A stretch of DNA of 64,000 nucleotides from Nonomuraea sp. NBC_00507. Its GTDB lineage: Bacteria > Actinomycetota > Actinomycetes > Streptosporangiales > Streptosporangiaceae. Numbering within the stretch: position 1 is the stretch's first letter; the number at the start of each line of letters is the position of its first letter. Positions 51,442-60,045 of the stretch are shown one piece after another. Position numbers and translations under genes: made by a program. Below the pieces are notes generated by a model. The model was not told where the DNA came from, ran no database searches, and saw only the letters and a list, made by a program, of their open reading frames with translations. The DNA is taken from contig NZ_CP107853.1 in the NCBI RefSeq assembly GCF_036013525.1, positions 12,400,001 through 12,464,000 on the forward strand. The letters run 5' to 3'.

Positions 51442-52536
51442 TCAGACGTCGCTGGAATAACGCATCGCGCGCTCGGGCAGCTCGATTCCCGGCCAGATGC
51501 GCACGCCGTGCTGCAGCTCGTTGCCGGCCCCGACAATGGCCCCGTCGCCGATCACCGCGTCCCGCATCACCGTGCCCACGCACACCCGCGCGCCCTTGCC
51601 GACCACGGAGTCCGTCACGGACGCGCCTGCTTCGACGACGCAGTCGTCGATCAGCACCGAGCCGACCACCGACGCCCCGGCCTCGACGACCGCCCGCGCG
51701 CCGACCACCGTGCCGCCCCGGACCTTGGCCTCCGGCGAGATCCGGGCCCCGGCGAGCGCCAGGTATTCGCCCGTCGGCCCCGGCAGCGCGGGCGAGTGCA
51801 GCCGCCCCAGCACCAGGTCGCGCGAGCCCTGCACGAACGCGGCGGGAGTGCCGACGTCGAGCCAGTAGGTGCGGTCGGCATAGCCGAGCACGAGCTGCCC
51901 CGACTCGATCAACCCTGGGAACGTCTCCCGCTCCACCGACACGATCTGATCTTTGGGGATCGAGTCGATCACCGACCGGGTGAAGACGTAGCAACCGGCA
52001 TTGATCCGGTTGGTCACCGGATTGGGAGTCTTCTCCAGGAACGCCGTGACCCGCCCGGTCTCGTCGGTCGGCACGCACCCGAATCGCGTGGGATCGTCCA
52101 CTTCAGTCAAATGGAGCGTGACAGCGGCCCGCTGTGCGAGGTGCATACGCACTTGGTGCTCGATGTCGTGTCCGGACAGGATGTCCCCGTTCAAAATGAG
52201 CACGGGGTCGTCCGGGCCGGAGGTGAGCGCCTCGGCGGCGTTGCGGATCGCCCCGCCGGTGCCGAGCGGGGTCTCCTCCGTGATGTATTCAAGCGAGAGC
52301 CCGAATGCCGCCCCGTCACCGAAGACCGGCTGGAACATGGACGCCTTGTAAGAAGTCGCGAACACGATCCGGCGTACGCCGAACGATCGTGCCCGGGCCA
52401 GCTGGTGGGCCAGGAAAGGCACTCCGGCAGTGGGCAGCAGTGGCTTCGGCGTGCCCAGTGTCAGCGGACGCAGGCGCGTGCCCTGCCCCCCGACCAGGAG
52501 GATCGCCTCGAGGTCTGGCAAAGAGCTCTCCATCAC
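51442..52536 (-). CDS. Sugar-1-phosphate nucleotidyltransferase (mannose-1-phosphate guanylyltransferase-like)
   Basis: A 364-residue enzyme. The N-terminal Rossmann-like domain has VGGQGTRLRPLT (14-25), and ILNGDILSG with the metal aspartate; FLEKTPNP and NAGCYVFTRSV follow. The C-terminal part (from about 250) is a left-handed beta-helix of hexapeptide repeats (VVGARAVVEAGASVVGS). Orthologues make GDP-mannose from mannose 1-phosphate in actinobacteria, but dTDP- or UDP-glucose cannot be excluded. Gene follows the GT4 gene in the same direction. Confidence 0.88.
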   Translation of the reverse strand: MMESSLPDLEAILLVGGQGTRLRPLTLGTPKPLLPTAGVPFLAHQLARARSFGVRRIVFATSYKASMFQPVFGDGAAFGLSLEYITEETPLGTGGAIRNAAEALTSGPDDPVLILNGDILSGHDIEHQVRMHLAQRAAVTLHLTEVDDPTRFGCVPTDETGRVTAFLEKTPNPVTNRINAGCYVFTRSVIDSIPKDQIVSVERETFPGLIESGQLVLGYADRTYWLDVGTPAAFVQGSRDLVLGRLHSPALPGPTGEYLALAGARISPEAKVRGGTVVGARAVVEAGASVVGSVLIDDCVVEAGASVTDSVVGKGARVCVGTVMRDAVIGDGAIVGAGNELQHGVRIWPGIELPERAMRYSSDV

Positions 52537-52553
52537 TCCGTGAGATTATCGGA

Positions 52554-53669
52554 CTATTCGATGGCGCGTTGATAAGAGCTGAGATGCGCCTCGGCCGAGG
52601 CGTCCCACGTGAATTCACGTGCTCTGGCCAGCCCGGCCTCCTGCAGCTGCTTTCTCCGTTCTGCGGAGGCGAGCAACTCCCCGAGTGCCGCGGCGATGCT
52701 GTCCGCGTCCGGCTCAGTGTAGGCCACCGCGTCCCCGCCCACCTCGGGCAGCGAGGTGCGGTGTGTCGTCAGCACGGGCGCGCCGCAGGCCATGGCCTCG
52801 AGCACGGGGAGCCCGAACCCCTCGCCGCGCGAGGGGAAGGCCACCACGAGCGCCCCGCCGAGGAACCCGGACAGGTCGGGCGCCCGCAGGTAGCCGGGCC
52901 GCACCACCCTGACCGTGGCCTCGACCTCCCGGCAGGCGGCGTCGACGTCGTCCTCGTGCACGCCGCCGCCGAGCACCAGCGCGGGCGGCTTCTCCAGCCG
53001 CTTGACCGCGGTCGCGAACCCGCGGATGAGGTTCGGAACGTTCTTACGCGGATCCAGATTGCCGAGGAACGCCACATACGGCTGGCCGTGCAGCCCGCAC
53101 CGCATCGCGGCCCGGCGGATCTCGTCCTCGCTCGGCGGGTGGAACTGCGCCAGGTCGACGCCGTGGTAGGCGACGTCGATGCGGGTCGGGTCGGCGGCCA
53201 GCACGCGTACGAGTTCGTCGCGCGTCGCCTTGGACGGCACGATCACCCGCTGCGCGTGGCGTACGGCGGTGCGGGTGGCCGAGCGGAAGAACGACGCCCG
53301 CGGGCTGTGCTGGTCGGGCTCGGTGAACCAGGTGGCGTCGTGCACCGTCACGACGGTCGGCAGACCCGAGCTGAGCGGGATGGAGTAGTAGGGGGCGTGG
53401 ATGACGTCGGCCCCGGCCTGGCGCGCGAGCAACGGCAGTCCGGTCTGCTCCCAGGCGAGCCTGGCGGCCCTGTTGGTGATCGCGACGGGTCCGGAAAGCA
53501 CATCGGCGGAGGGCGCCAGCCGCCGATATCGATCCGCTTCGGCCCGCTGGCATACGACGGCGAGGTCGGCGCCGGCCCGGTGGAGGGCCGCCACGAGCCC
53601 ATCCACATATCTGATCAACGCGCCGCGGTCCGCGGGGACGGCCGCCGCATCGACGAGCACACGAGGCAT
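52554..53669 (-). CDS. GT4-family glycosyltransferase
   Basis: A 371-residue GT-B enzyme with MPRVLVDAAAVPADRGALIRY start, VTVHDATWF, a nucleotide-binding C-terminal half with FLGNLDPRKNV and the EX7E motif EGFGLPVLEAMACGAPV. It likely transfers mannose or similar from a GDP-sugar made by the next gene onto a lipid or wall glycan. Start ATG 53669 preferred over 53696 on homology; a GGGGAG lies about 12 nt before it. Confidence 0.9.
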   Translation of the reverse strand: MPRVLVDAAAVPADRGALIRYVDGLVAALHRAGADLAVVCQRAEADRYRRLAPSADVLSGPVAITNRAARLAWEQTGLPLLARQAGADVIHAPYYSIPLSSGLPTVVTVHDATWFTEPDQHSPRASFFRSATRTAVRHAQRVIVPSKATRDELVRVLAADPTRIDVAYHGVDLAQFHPPSEDEIRRAAMRCGLHGQPYVAFLGNLDPRKNVPNLIRGFATAVKRLEKPPALVLGGGVHEDDVDAACREVEATVRVVRPGYLRAPDLSGFLGGALVVAFPSRGEGFGLPVLEAMACGAPVLTTHRTSLPEVGGDAVAYTEPDADSIAAALGELLASAERRKQLQEAGLARAREFTWDASAEAHLSSYQRAIE

Positions 53670-53762
53670 ACGTAGATCTTCTCCCCTCAAGATCAACGTG
53701 GGACTGGACGTCCCCCTCTAAAGTTCAGCTTATGACCAGCCTCCCCTAAAAGGTGCGTCAAA

Positions 53763-54707
53763 TCACACCGAGTCCCGACGCGCCGCAATTCCCGCCAGGC
53801 CGGCGCAGATCAGGTCCCCTAGGACGATGACGATCCGGGAGGAAAGGGCGACCGCAATGGCGGAGCCGCGGTCGAGGTAAGGGGCCATCACCGCGACCAT
53901 GGCGACCTCCCGCACGCCCGCGCCCGCCGGGATCACGAAGGTCATGATGCCCAGGCACCACGACAACGCGAACGCGCCGACGGCGAACAGCAGGCCGCCC
54001 TGCGGGGCGATCAAGTAAAGGTGCACACCGTAGGCCGTCCAGCCGGCCAGCGCCCAGCCGAGCGCGGTCAGCATGCCGCGCCGGGTGAGCGGGCGCTCGA
54101 GCGGCTCCCGCTTGAGCCGCCGCAGCCCGAACGCGATCAAGGCGTTGATGACCTTGGGCTCGAGCAGGACCAGCAGCAGCGGGATGAGCAGCAGCAGCCA
54201 GCCGTATCGGTCCCAGCCGAGCGTGCCGAGCGTGACCAGCAGTCCGGTGGCGAGCTGGATGGGCATCATCAGGAAGAACGCCGCCGCGCTGCGTGAGCGC
54301 GGCACGCCGAGGTCGCGGCCCATCTCCATCTGGGCGAGCACGGGCCAGACGGCGCCGGGGATGTATTTGCCGAGCTGGCCCACGAAGAACACCTTGGCCG
54401 CGGGCCTGAGCGGCAGCGGCGAGCCGAGGTCGGCCAGCAGGGTGCGCCAGGTCAGCATGGCCCCGAGCAGCGCGACGACCACGGCGGCCAGCGACCCGGC
54501 CAGCGCGGCCCAGGACAGCCGGGCAAATCCGGCGATCACGGCGTCCCACTGCGACGCCACGGCCCACCCGCCGAACCCGAGCGCGGCGAGCAGGAACCCG
54601 AACCGAACGAGCTTCTTCGCCAGCGACCGGCCGGGGCGGGACGGCTTCACTGCGCCCTCGTCGGCGGAACCGCCAACGAGAGCCGCCTCACGGGGATGCT
54701 CGCTCAC
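53763..54707 (-). CDS. UPF0104/LPG-synthetase-type polytopic membrane protein
   Basis: A 314-residue protein with about eight transmembrane helices and family motifs VGQLGKYIPGAVWPVLAQ and FVIPAGAGVREVAMVA of the lysylphosphatidylglycerol synthetase transmembrane (UPF0104) family. The soluble synthetase domain is absent, so it is probably a flippase-like protein acting with neighbouring glycan genes. GTG at 54707 overlaps the stop of the methyltransferase gene (GTGA). Confidence 0.88.
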   Translation of the reverse strand: MSEHPREAALVGGSADEGAVKPSRPGRSLAKKLVRFGFLLAALGFGGWAVASQWDAVIAGFARLSWAALAGSLAAVVVALLGAMLTWRTLLADLGSPLPLRPAAKVFFVGQLGKYIPGAVWPVLAQMEMGRDLGVPRSRSAAAFFLMMPIQLATGLLVTLGTLGWDRYGWLLLLIPLLLVLLEPKVINALIAFGLRRLKREPLERPLTRRGMLTALGWALAGWTAYGVHLYLIAPQGGLLFAVGAFALSWCLGIMTFVIPAGAGVREVAMVAVMAPYLDRGSAIAVALSSRIVIVLGDLICAGLAGIAARRDSV

Positions 54708-55531
54708 AGCGGGCGCACCCGCTCGGGCGCCTGCGGCAGCGCCGCGCCCACGGGACGCCTCGGGGTCTTGGTGGCCACCCACAGGTATGTCGGCACGACC
54801 GGCAGCAGCAGCCTGAGCACCGCGCGCGGCGTCCTGGCCAGCGCGGCCTTCACCACTTTCCCCGGCAGGCCGGGGAACAGCTCGCCGCCGGCGAACCGGG
54901 TCGGCGTGGCGAGCACGGGGAAGGTGTAGTCCCACACGTGGAAGGCCCTGAGCATCTTCCGCAGCCCGCGCCGCGTCCTGAACCGCTCGTAGTAGTGATC
55001 GGCCCGCCCGAACGCCCGCACGTACCGATCGGCGAGCGCCGGAGGCAGGTAGGACAGGAAGGGCAGCTTGTAGTGCGGCTCCATCACCCCGAGCCGATTG
55101 CCCAGCCCCAGGTAGAGCACCCCGTCGTCGGAGAGCACCCGGTGCATCTCGGCCACCACCGCGTCCGGGTCGACGACGTGCTCGTAAATGTGGTTGAACA
55201 CCAGCACGTCGATCGACCCGTCGGGGAACGGCAGCGCCGTGCCGTCACCGCACACGAACGCCACCCGCTCGCCGAACCGGTCGGCCGCCTTGCGCAGCCC
55301 CGGCACGTCGATGTCGATGCCCAGCGTGTGCCCGGCCCCGGCCTGCGCCAGCTCGTCGGCGATGAAGCCGGCCGAGCATCCCACATCGCCCACGGTCAGC
55401 CCGCCGAGCGGCCCGCGGAAGTGCTCCAGCACAGCGATGATCTTCGCTGCCTTCCGCCGCCGTTTCTCCTCGTCGAGCATGGCGGACTGGAACTGCGAGT
55501 ATTCGAGCTGCGCGAGCCGTTGCTTCCCCAC
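54704..55531 (-). CDS. Class I SAM-dependent methyltransferase
   Basis: A 275-residue methyltransferase. Motif I TVGDVGCSAGFIADEL, the acidic end of strand 2 (LGIDIDVPGL), motif II GDGTALPFPDGSIDVLVF and HIYEHVVDP are present (Methyltransf_11/25 type). Target unknown; sitting between glycan genes suggests a lipid or sugar acceptor. The GTG start (VGKQRLAQLEY) at 55531 has no ideal ribosome site. Divergent from the SPFH gene by 82 bp. Confidence 0.85.
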   Translation of the reverse strand: MGKQRLAQLEYSQFQSAMLDEEKRRRKAAKIIAVLEHFRGPLGGLTVGDVGCSAGFIADELAQAGAGHTLGIDIDVPGLRKAADRFGERVAFVCGDGTALPFPDGSIDVLVFNHIYEHVVDPDAVVAEMHRVLSDDGVLYLGLGNRLGVMEPHYKLPFLSYLPPALADRYVRAFGRADHYYERFRTRRGLRKMLRAFHVWDYTFPVLATPTRFAGGELFPGLPGKVVKAALARTPRAVLRLLLPVVPTYLWVATKTPRRPVGAALPQAPERVRPL

Positions 55532-55613
55532 GGAGCCCCACAGTACCCATCTCGCCGCCAACCCGCTTTGGTACGGTGGCCGACCTGGCAGGAGAAGGAC
55601 GTACGGGGGCGAA

Positions 55614-56732
55614 GTGGCGCTGTTCGACAAGATCCGCGGCGAATTCATCGACATCGTCGAATGGCTGGACGACAGCAGGGACACCCTGGTCTGGCGTTTC
55701 CCCCGCTACGAGAACGAGATCAAGATGGGCGCCCGGCTCGTGGTCCGCGAGTCGCAGGTCGCGGTCTTCGTCAACGAGGGCGAGATCGCGGACGCGTTCG
55801 CGCCGGGCACGTACACACTGGAGACCCGGAACCTGCCGATCCTGTCCACGCTGAAGGGCTGGAAGTACGGCTTCCAGTCGCCGTTCAAGGCCGAGGTGTA
55901 CTTCGTCAGCACCCGCCAGTTCGCCGACTTCAAGTGGGGCACGCAGAACCCGGTCATGGTGCGGGACGCCGAGTTCGGGCCGGTGCGGCTGCGGGCGTTC
56001 GGCGCGTACTCGGCCCGGGTCACGGACGCGCGTGCGCTGCTGCGGGAGCTGGCGGGAACCGATCAGCAGTTCCGCACCGAGGAGGTGGAGGGCTACCTGC
56101 GCCAGATGGTCGTGGGCCGGCTCGCCCACGCGCTCGGCACGGCCGGCGTGCCGGTGCTCGACCTCGCCGCCAACCAGCACGAGATGGGGCGGCGGCTGGC
56201 AGAGGTCCTGACGGCCGACCTGGCCGGGGTGGGGATCGCGATCCCGACCTTCACGATCGAGAACATCTCGCTGCCGGAAGAGGTGGAGCGGGCGCTCGAC
56301 AAGCGCTCGCAGATGGGCATCGTCGGTGACCTCGGGGACTACGCGCGCTTCCAGGCCGCGAACGCGCTGGAGAACGCCGGCGGCGCCGCCGAGGGCATGG
56401 GCCTGGGCATGGGCATCGCCGCCGGCCAGCACATGGCCGCCTCCCTCGCCCCGCAACCCCAGCCGGGCCAGCCACCCACCGCCCCGTACTCCCAGCCCGG
56501 CCAACCACCCACCGCCCAGCATCCCCAGGGACCCCCGCCACTCCCCCAGTGGTACCTCGGCATCGGCGGGGAGCGGCGCGGGCCGTACGACGAGGCCGCC
56601 CTGCCCGCCGCCGGGCTGACCCCGGACGTGCTGGTCTGGAGGTCCGGGATGCCGCAATGGGCGCCCGCCCGTGACGTTCCCGAGCTGGCCGCCCTGCTGC
56701 GTGACACGCCGCCACCGTTGCCACCTGCCTGA
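55614..56732 (+). CDS. SPFH-domain protein with C-terminal GYF_2 domain
   Basis: A 372-residue protein. It starts at GTG (VALFDKIRGEFIDIVEWLDD) with an SPFH/Band 7-like domain of the YdjI 'virion core' type (about 25-250; ENISLPEEVERALDKRSQMG), then Gly-rich AAEGMGLGMGIAAGQH, a Pro/Gln linker and a GYF_2 domain (about 312-360: WYLGIGGERRGPYDEAAL and VWRSGMPQWAP). In Bacillus, the YdjI-like protein binds phage-shock-protein-type membranes. It is followed at 20 nt by a zinc-ribbon partner. Confidence 0.88.
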   Translation: MALFDKIRGEFIDIVEWLDDSRDTLVWRFPRYENEIKMGARLVVRESQVAVFVNEGEIADAFAPGTYTLETRNLPILSTLKGWKYGFQSPFKAEVYFVSTRQFADFKWGTQNPVMVRDAEFGPVRLRAFGAYSARVTDARALLRELAGTDQQFRTEEVEGYLRQMVVGRLAHALGTAGVPVLDLAANQHEMGRRLAEVLTADLAGVGIAIPTFTIENISLPEEVERALDKRSQMGIVGDLGDYARFQAANALENAGGAAEGMGLGMGIAAGQHMAASLAPQPQPGQPPTAPYSQPGQPPTAQHPQGPPPLPQWYLGIGGERRGPYDEAALPAAGLTPDVLVWRSGMPQWAPARDVPELAALLRDTPPPLPPA

Positions 56733-56752
56733 ACACGCCCGAGAGGACCCCC

Positions 56753-57808
56753 GTGACCACCACCACTCCGGCGCACCCGTGCGCGGGCTGCGGCGCGAGC
56801 GTGGCCTTCGCCCCCGGCACGACGACCCTCCAGTGCCCGTACTGCGGCCTGCGGCAGGGCATCGCCCCACCCACCCGCGACGTACGCGAGCACTCCTACG
56901 ACGCCTTCCTGGCCAAGCCCCGCGTCCACACCCTCGCATCCCGCCAGTTCACCTGCCCGGGCTGCGCCGCCCGCACGGAGAGCGACGCGATCTCCAAGGC
57001 GTGCCAGTTCTGCGGCACCGCCCTGGTGGCCGACACGGCGAACGACACCCAGATCGCCCCCGAGGCCGTGCTCCCGTTCGGGCTGGACCGGGGTGGCGCC
57101 AGGAACGCCCTGCGCGGCTGGGTGAAGACCCGCTGGTTCGCCCCGAACCGCCTCAAGAAGGTCAGCGAGGCGGAGACCATGAAGAGCACGTACCTGCCGC
57201 ACTGGACGTTCGACGCGCACACGGTCTCGGACTACGTCGGCCAGCGCGGCGAGCACTACTGGGTCACCAAGCGCCATAACGGCACGACCCGCCGCGAGAG
57301 GCGCACCCGCTGGTACCCGGCCGGCGGCAGGGTGGCGCGTGCCTTCGACGACGTCGTGGTCGCCGCCACGACGCAGGCGCCCAGGGAGCGGCTGGACAAC
57401 CTCCAGCCCTGGCCGCTGCAGCAGGCGGTTCCGTTCGACCCGGGCTACGTGGCCGGGCACCACACCCTGCGCTACGACACCGAGCCGCAGACCGGCCTGG
57501 AGCAGGCCAAGACCGTCATGGCCGGGGTCATCCACGACGACTGCCGCCGCGACATCGGCGGCGACGTGCAGCGTGTCACCTCGGTCGACACGAGCTACTC
57601 GCACGTCGCGTTCAAGCTGGTGCTGCTGCCGGTGTGGATCGGGAATTACGTGTACGGCGGCAAGACGTACCAAGTGCTGATCAACGGCATGAACGGCGAG
57701 GTCCAGGGCGACCGGCCGTACAGCGCGCTCAAGATCGCCCTGGCGGTGCTCGCCGCAGTGGCGCTCGTCGGGCTTGTCGTCTGGCTTTACCTGGCGAACC
57801 GCGCGTAG
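56753..57808 (+). CDS. Zinc-ribbon membrane protein (partner of SPFH protein)
   Basis: A 351-residue protein with two zinc ribbons, CAGCGASVAF...CPYCG (about 10-32) and CPGCAARTE...CQFCG (about 68-87), then a soluble beta-rich region and one C-terminal transmembrane helix (about 324-347). The arrangement corresponds to actinobacterial YdjJ-like proteins that accompany SPFH proteins. GTG start. Anchored in the membrane with ribbon domains inside the cell. Function unknown. Confidence 0.82.
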   Translation: MTTTTPAHPCAGCGASVAFAPGTTTLQCPYCGLRQGIAPPTRDVREHSYDAFLAKPRVHTLASRQFTCPGCAARTESDAISKACQFCGTALVADTANDTQIAPEAVLPFGLDRGGARNALRGWVKTRWFAPNRLKKVSEAETMKSTYLPHWTFDAHTVSDYVGQRGEHYWVTKRHNGTTRRERRTRWYPAGGRVARAFDDVVVAATTQAPRERLDNLQPWPLQQAVPFDPGYVAGHHTLRYDTEPQTGLEQAKTVMAGVIHDDCRRDIGGDVQRVTSVDTSYSHVAFKLVLLPVWIGNYVYGGKTYQVLINGMNGEVQGDRPYSALKIALAVLAAVALVGLVVWLYLANRA

Positions 57809-57839
57809 CGTCTGCGATTCTCTGTGTTTGCCTGAGGAT

Positions 57840-59861
57840 TTACGGCAATCCGGGCGGGCGTGGCGCGTGGCGGGCCGCCTCCGTAGGCTCCCAGGGGGAG
57901 GACAGGGGTGGCGGTGACACGGTGGAAGCCGGTCCGGTGGTGAGGATCGCGTACAAGCCCTGTACGTCCCGCCGGTGGGCGAGATGCCTGGGGTGCCTGG
58001 CCCGCCGGACGCTGTCCCGTCCCGGGCGTGCCGGGGGCGGGGGCGGGCACCGTGCGCCGGTCAGGCACACGGCTGAACGTCTTGTGACATGTCGTGGCAG
58101 GGCGGTTGGTCTGCCGCCGTTGGGGGGTGGGGCGGTTCTTGTTGCGGTCCCGGGCTTGAGGGCGAGGGTGCACGTCGGTGCGGGTGCGCCGGGCCCGTCG
58201 CGCCGCACGGGTGGGTTTTTCCTGCGGCGCGAACGGGCCACGTTGCCCTCCCGGGTCACTGCGATGCTGCGCACGCCGGTCGTCGAGTCGGTGCGGGTGT
58301 GCTGTTGGGCGAGCAGGCCGCGGGCGGCGATCCGCTCGGCCGCGGCGTGGTCGCGGTCGCACGACAGCCCGCACGCCGGGCAGTAGGCCCACTTCCAGCC
58401 GCGCTCGCCCAGCCGGTCAGGCGCCGGAACATGCCGCAGCATGCTGCCACCTTCACCGCAGCGCGGGCAGTAGCGGGAGGTGCCCCGGGCGGGCACCGTC
58501 ACCACCGCGATGCCGTCCTTGGCGGCCAGATGCCGGATCGCCTCGAGCACCGCGCCGCGTACCTGCCCTGACAGCGCGGCGTTACTACGACGCACCCCCC
58601 GCGCCTCCAGTGTGGCCAAATCCTCCAAGTAGATCACGCCAGCGCCGAGCGCGGCCGCCTGGTCGACCGCCCACCGAGCCGCCGACCAGGCCAGCGCCTT
58701 GTTCAGGTGCCGGATCCGGGCACACACCCGCTCATGCTCGACCTGAAGCACCCGATGCGCGCGCTCCAGCGCCACACGACGAGCATTGTCAGCATCGGCC
58801 GGGTCCAGCCCGGCCACCAGCGCCGCGCAGTGGTCGCGTTTAACGGCCAGGTGCTCGCGCTGGCCGCGCAGTCTGTGTAGCTTGGCCGAGATCGCGGTGG
58901 CGTCGTAGCGCAGCGTGCGCCCGTCGGAAATCACCCTGCCGTCGCGGAGTCGGGCAATGGCCCCGGTGAGGAGGGTGTCCACACCCCAGTCCAGGCCGAG
59001 CGCCATGGTGTGGCCGATGGCCGGGGCGGCCGGGATCTGCGTCTGGAACGGCAGATCGATGCGCACCTTGCCAGCGGCGATGCGCACCGTGGGGGTGCAT
59101 AGTGTGGCCTGGTCCGAGACAGTGGGCGGCAGCGTGAACGCGATGGCATGCCACGCCCAATCCTTGCGGGAGGCGGGCGAGGCGGTCAGCGGCAACTGCA
59201 CTCGCAATACGGCACCGGAAACACCGGTGCCCATGTCGCCGGTGCGGGTCAGGATGACCAACTGCTTGTCGGCCGCCGCCAGCACCGCCTGGGCGGCGGC
59301 CTGAGGTGGTTCTTCCACGTCGGTGATGTCGACCGGCAACACACCGTCGCGCTGCAGCACGGCGCAGATCTGGCGTGTACGGTTACGGATCTCCGCCGCG
59401 CTGACCCCCACCGGCAGCGCCGCGCGCAACGCCTTCCATTCCACTTCGGTACGTCGCCGCGGGTTCTCCGGCCAGGTGGCCAGCATCGCCGCCACGACGT
59501 CCCGCCGGTGCAGCGCCGCCCGCAGCATTCGGGCCGCCTGCTCCTCGGAACACCGCCGCACCCGATCCGAGCTATATACCCCGCCGTCGGTCACTCCGGC
59601 GGCACACCCCCAGCCCAGCCTCCGGATCGCCATCCACCCTTTGGTCGGCAACGCCCGCCCATCCGGCCCGACACCGGCGGCGAGCAGATCCAGATCCCGC
59701 GCATTCCACCGCTCAGCAACGATCCCGACGGTCATGGCCTGCATCAGCGCAATCAGCCAGGCCACCCGCTCAGCCAGCACCCGCTCGGCCGCCACCTGCC
59801 CGGTCACCTCGACAACGGCCCGATGCGCGGTACAGGTCGCGGTCGCCACAATCGCCGCCAT
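57840..59861 (-). CDS. tnpB: Stand-alone TnpB-like RuvC nuclease
   Basis: A 673-residue protein from ATG 59861 (GTG 59867 also possible; GGAAGGGTGG precedes both). The RuvC-like nuclease triad is complete: Asp291 in LGLDWGVD, Glu413 in VIYLEDL, and Asp504 in CDRDHAAAERIA. A four-cysteine zinc ribbon (Cys465, Cys468, Cys494, Cys497; YCPRCG and YCPACG) lies between the last two, as in TnpB and Cas12. It is longer than typical TnpB (about 400), with about 270 residues before RuvC-I and a Pro/Arg-rich tail of about 130 residues that may not be protein-constrained. No TnpA recombinase and no CRISPR array adjoins it. RNA-guided DNA cleavage is inferred from the family. Confidence 0.85.
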   Translation of the reverse strand: MAAIVATATCTAHRAVVEVTGQVAAERVLAERVAWLIALMQAMTVGIVAERWNARDLDLLAAGVGPDGRALPTKGWMAIRRLGWGCAAGVTDGGVYSSDRVRRCSEEQAARMLRAALHRRDVVAAMLATWPENPRRRTEVEWKALRAALPVGVSAAEIRNRTRQICAVLQRDGVLPVDITDVEEPPQAAAQAVLAAADKQLVILTRTGDMGTGVSGAVLRVQLPLTASPASRKDWAWHAIAFTLPPTVSDQATLCTPTVRIAAGKVRIDLPFQTQIPAAPAIGHTMALGLDWGVDTLLTGAIARLRDGRVISDGRTLRYDATAISAKLHRLRGQREHLAVKRDHCAALVAGLDPADADNARRVALERAHRVLQVEHERVCARIRHLNKALAWSAARWAVDQAAALGAGVIYLEDLATLEARGVRRSNAALSGQVRGAVLEAIRHLAAKDGIAVVTVPARGTSRYCPRCGEGGSMLRHVPAPDRLGERGWKWAYCPACGLSCDRDHAAAERIAARGLLAQQHTRTDSTTGVRSIAVTREGNVARSRRRKNPPVRRDGPGAPAPTCTLALKPGTATRTAPPPNGGRPTALPRHVTRRSAVCLTGARCPPPPPARPGRDSVRRARHPRHLAHRRDVQGLYAILTTGPASTVSPPPLSSPWEPTEAARHAPRPPGLP
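58192..58239 (-). other. Strong hairpin within the 3' part of the tnpB-like gene
   Basis: Left arm GGCCCGTCGCGCCGC (58192-58206) pairs with GCGGCGCGAACGGGCC (58224-58239), 15 bp with one bulged base and a 17-nt loop. It lies some 60 codons after RuvC-III, where the low-complexity tail begins. In TnpB loci the guide (omega) RNA scaffold overlaps this place. A second small hairpin (57837-57852, GGATT/AATCC) contains the stop codon. Confidence 0.5.
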
Positions 59862-60045
59862 GCGCACCCACCCTTCCCCGGGACCCGAACCCTTCACAAC
59901 ATCGTGCACACGTGACGTTACAAACAGCCACCGACAGTTCCCGCCCACCCCACCACTTGAAAAACGTCGGCACCTAAGCGACTCAAGGGTGGCCGTAACA
60001 CACGCCCAGGTTCACTCGGCTGATCAGGACAACGCTCTAATCCCG

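Noticed and set aside
57840..58250. C-terminal extra domain of the TnpB-like protein
   Set aside because: Low-complexity Pro/Arg sequence without recognisable fold; more likely RNA-constrained or incidental, so no domain is called.
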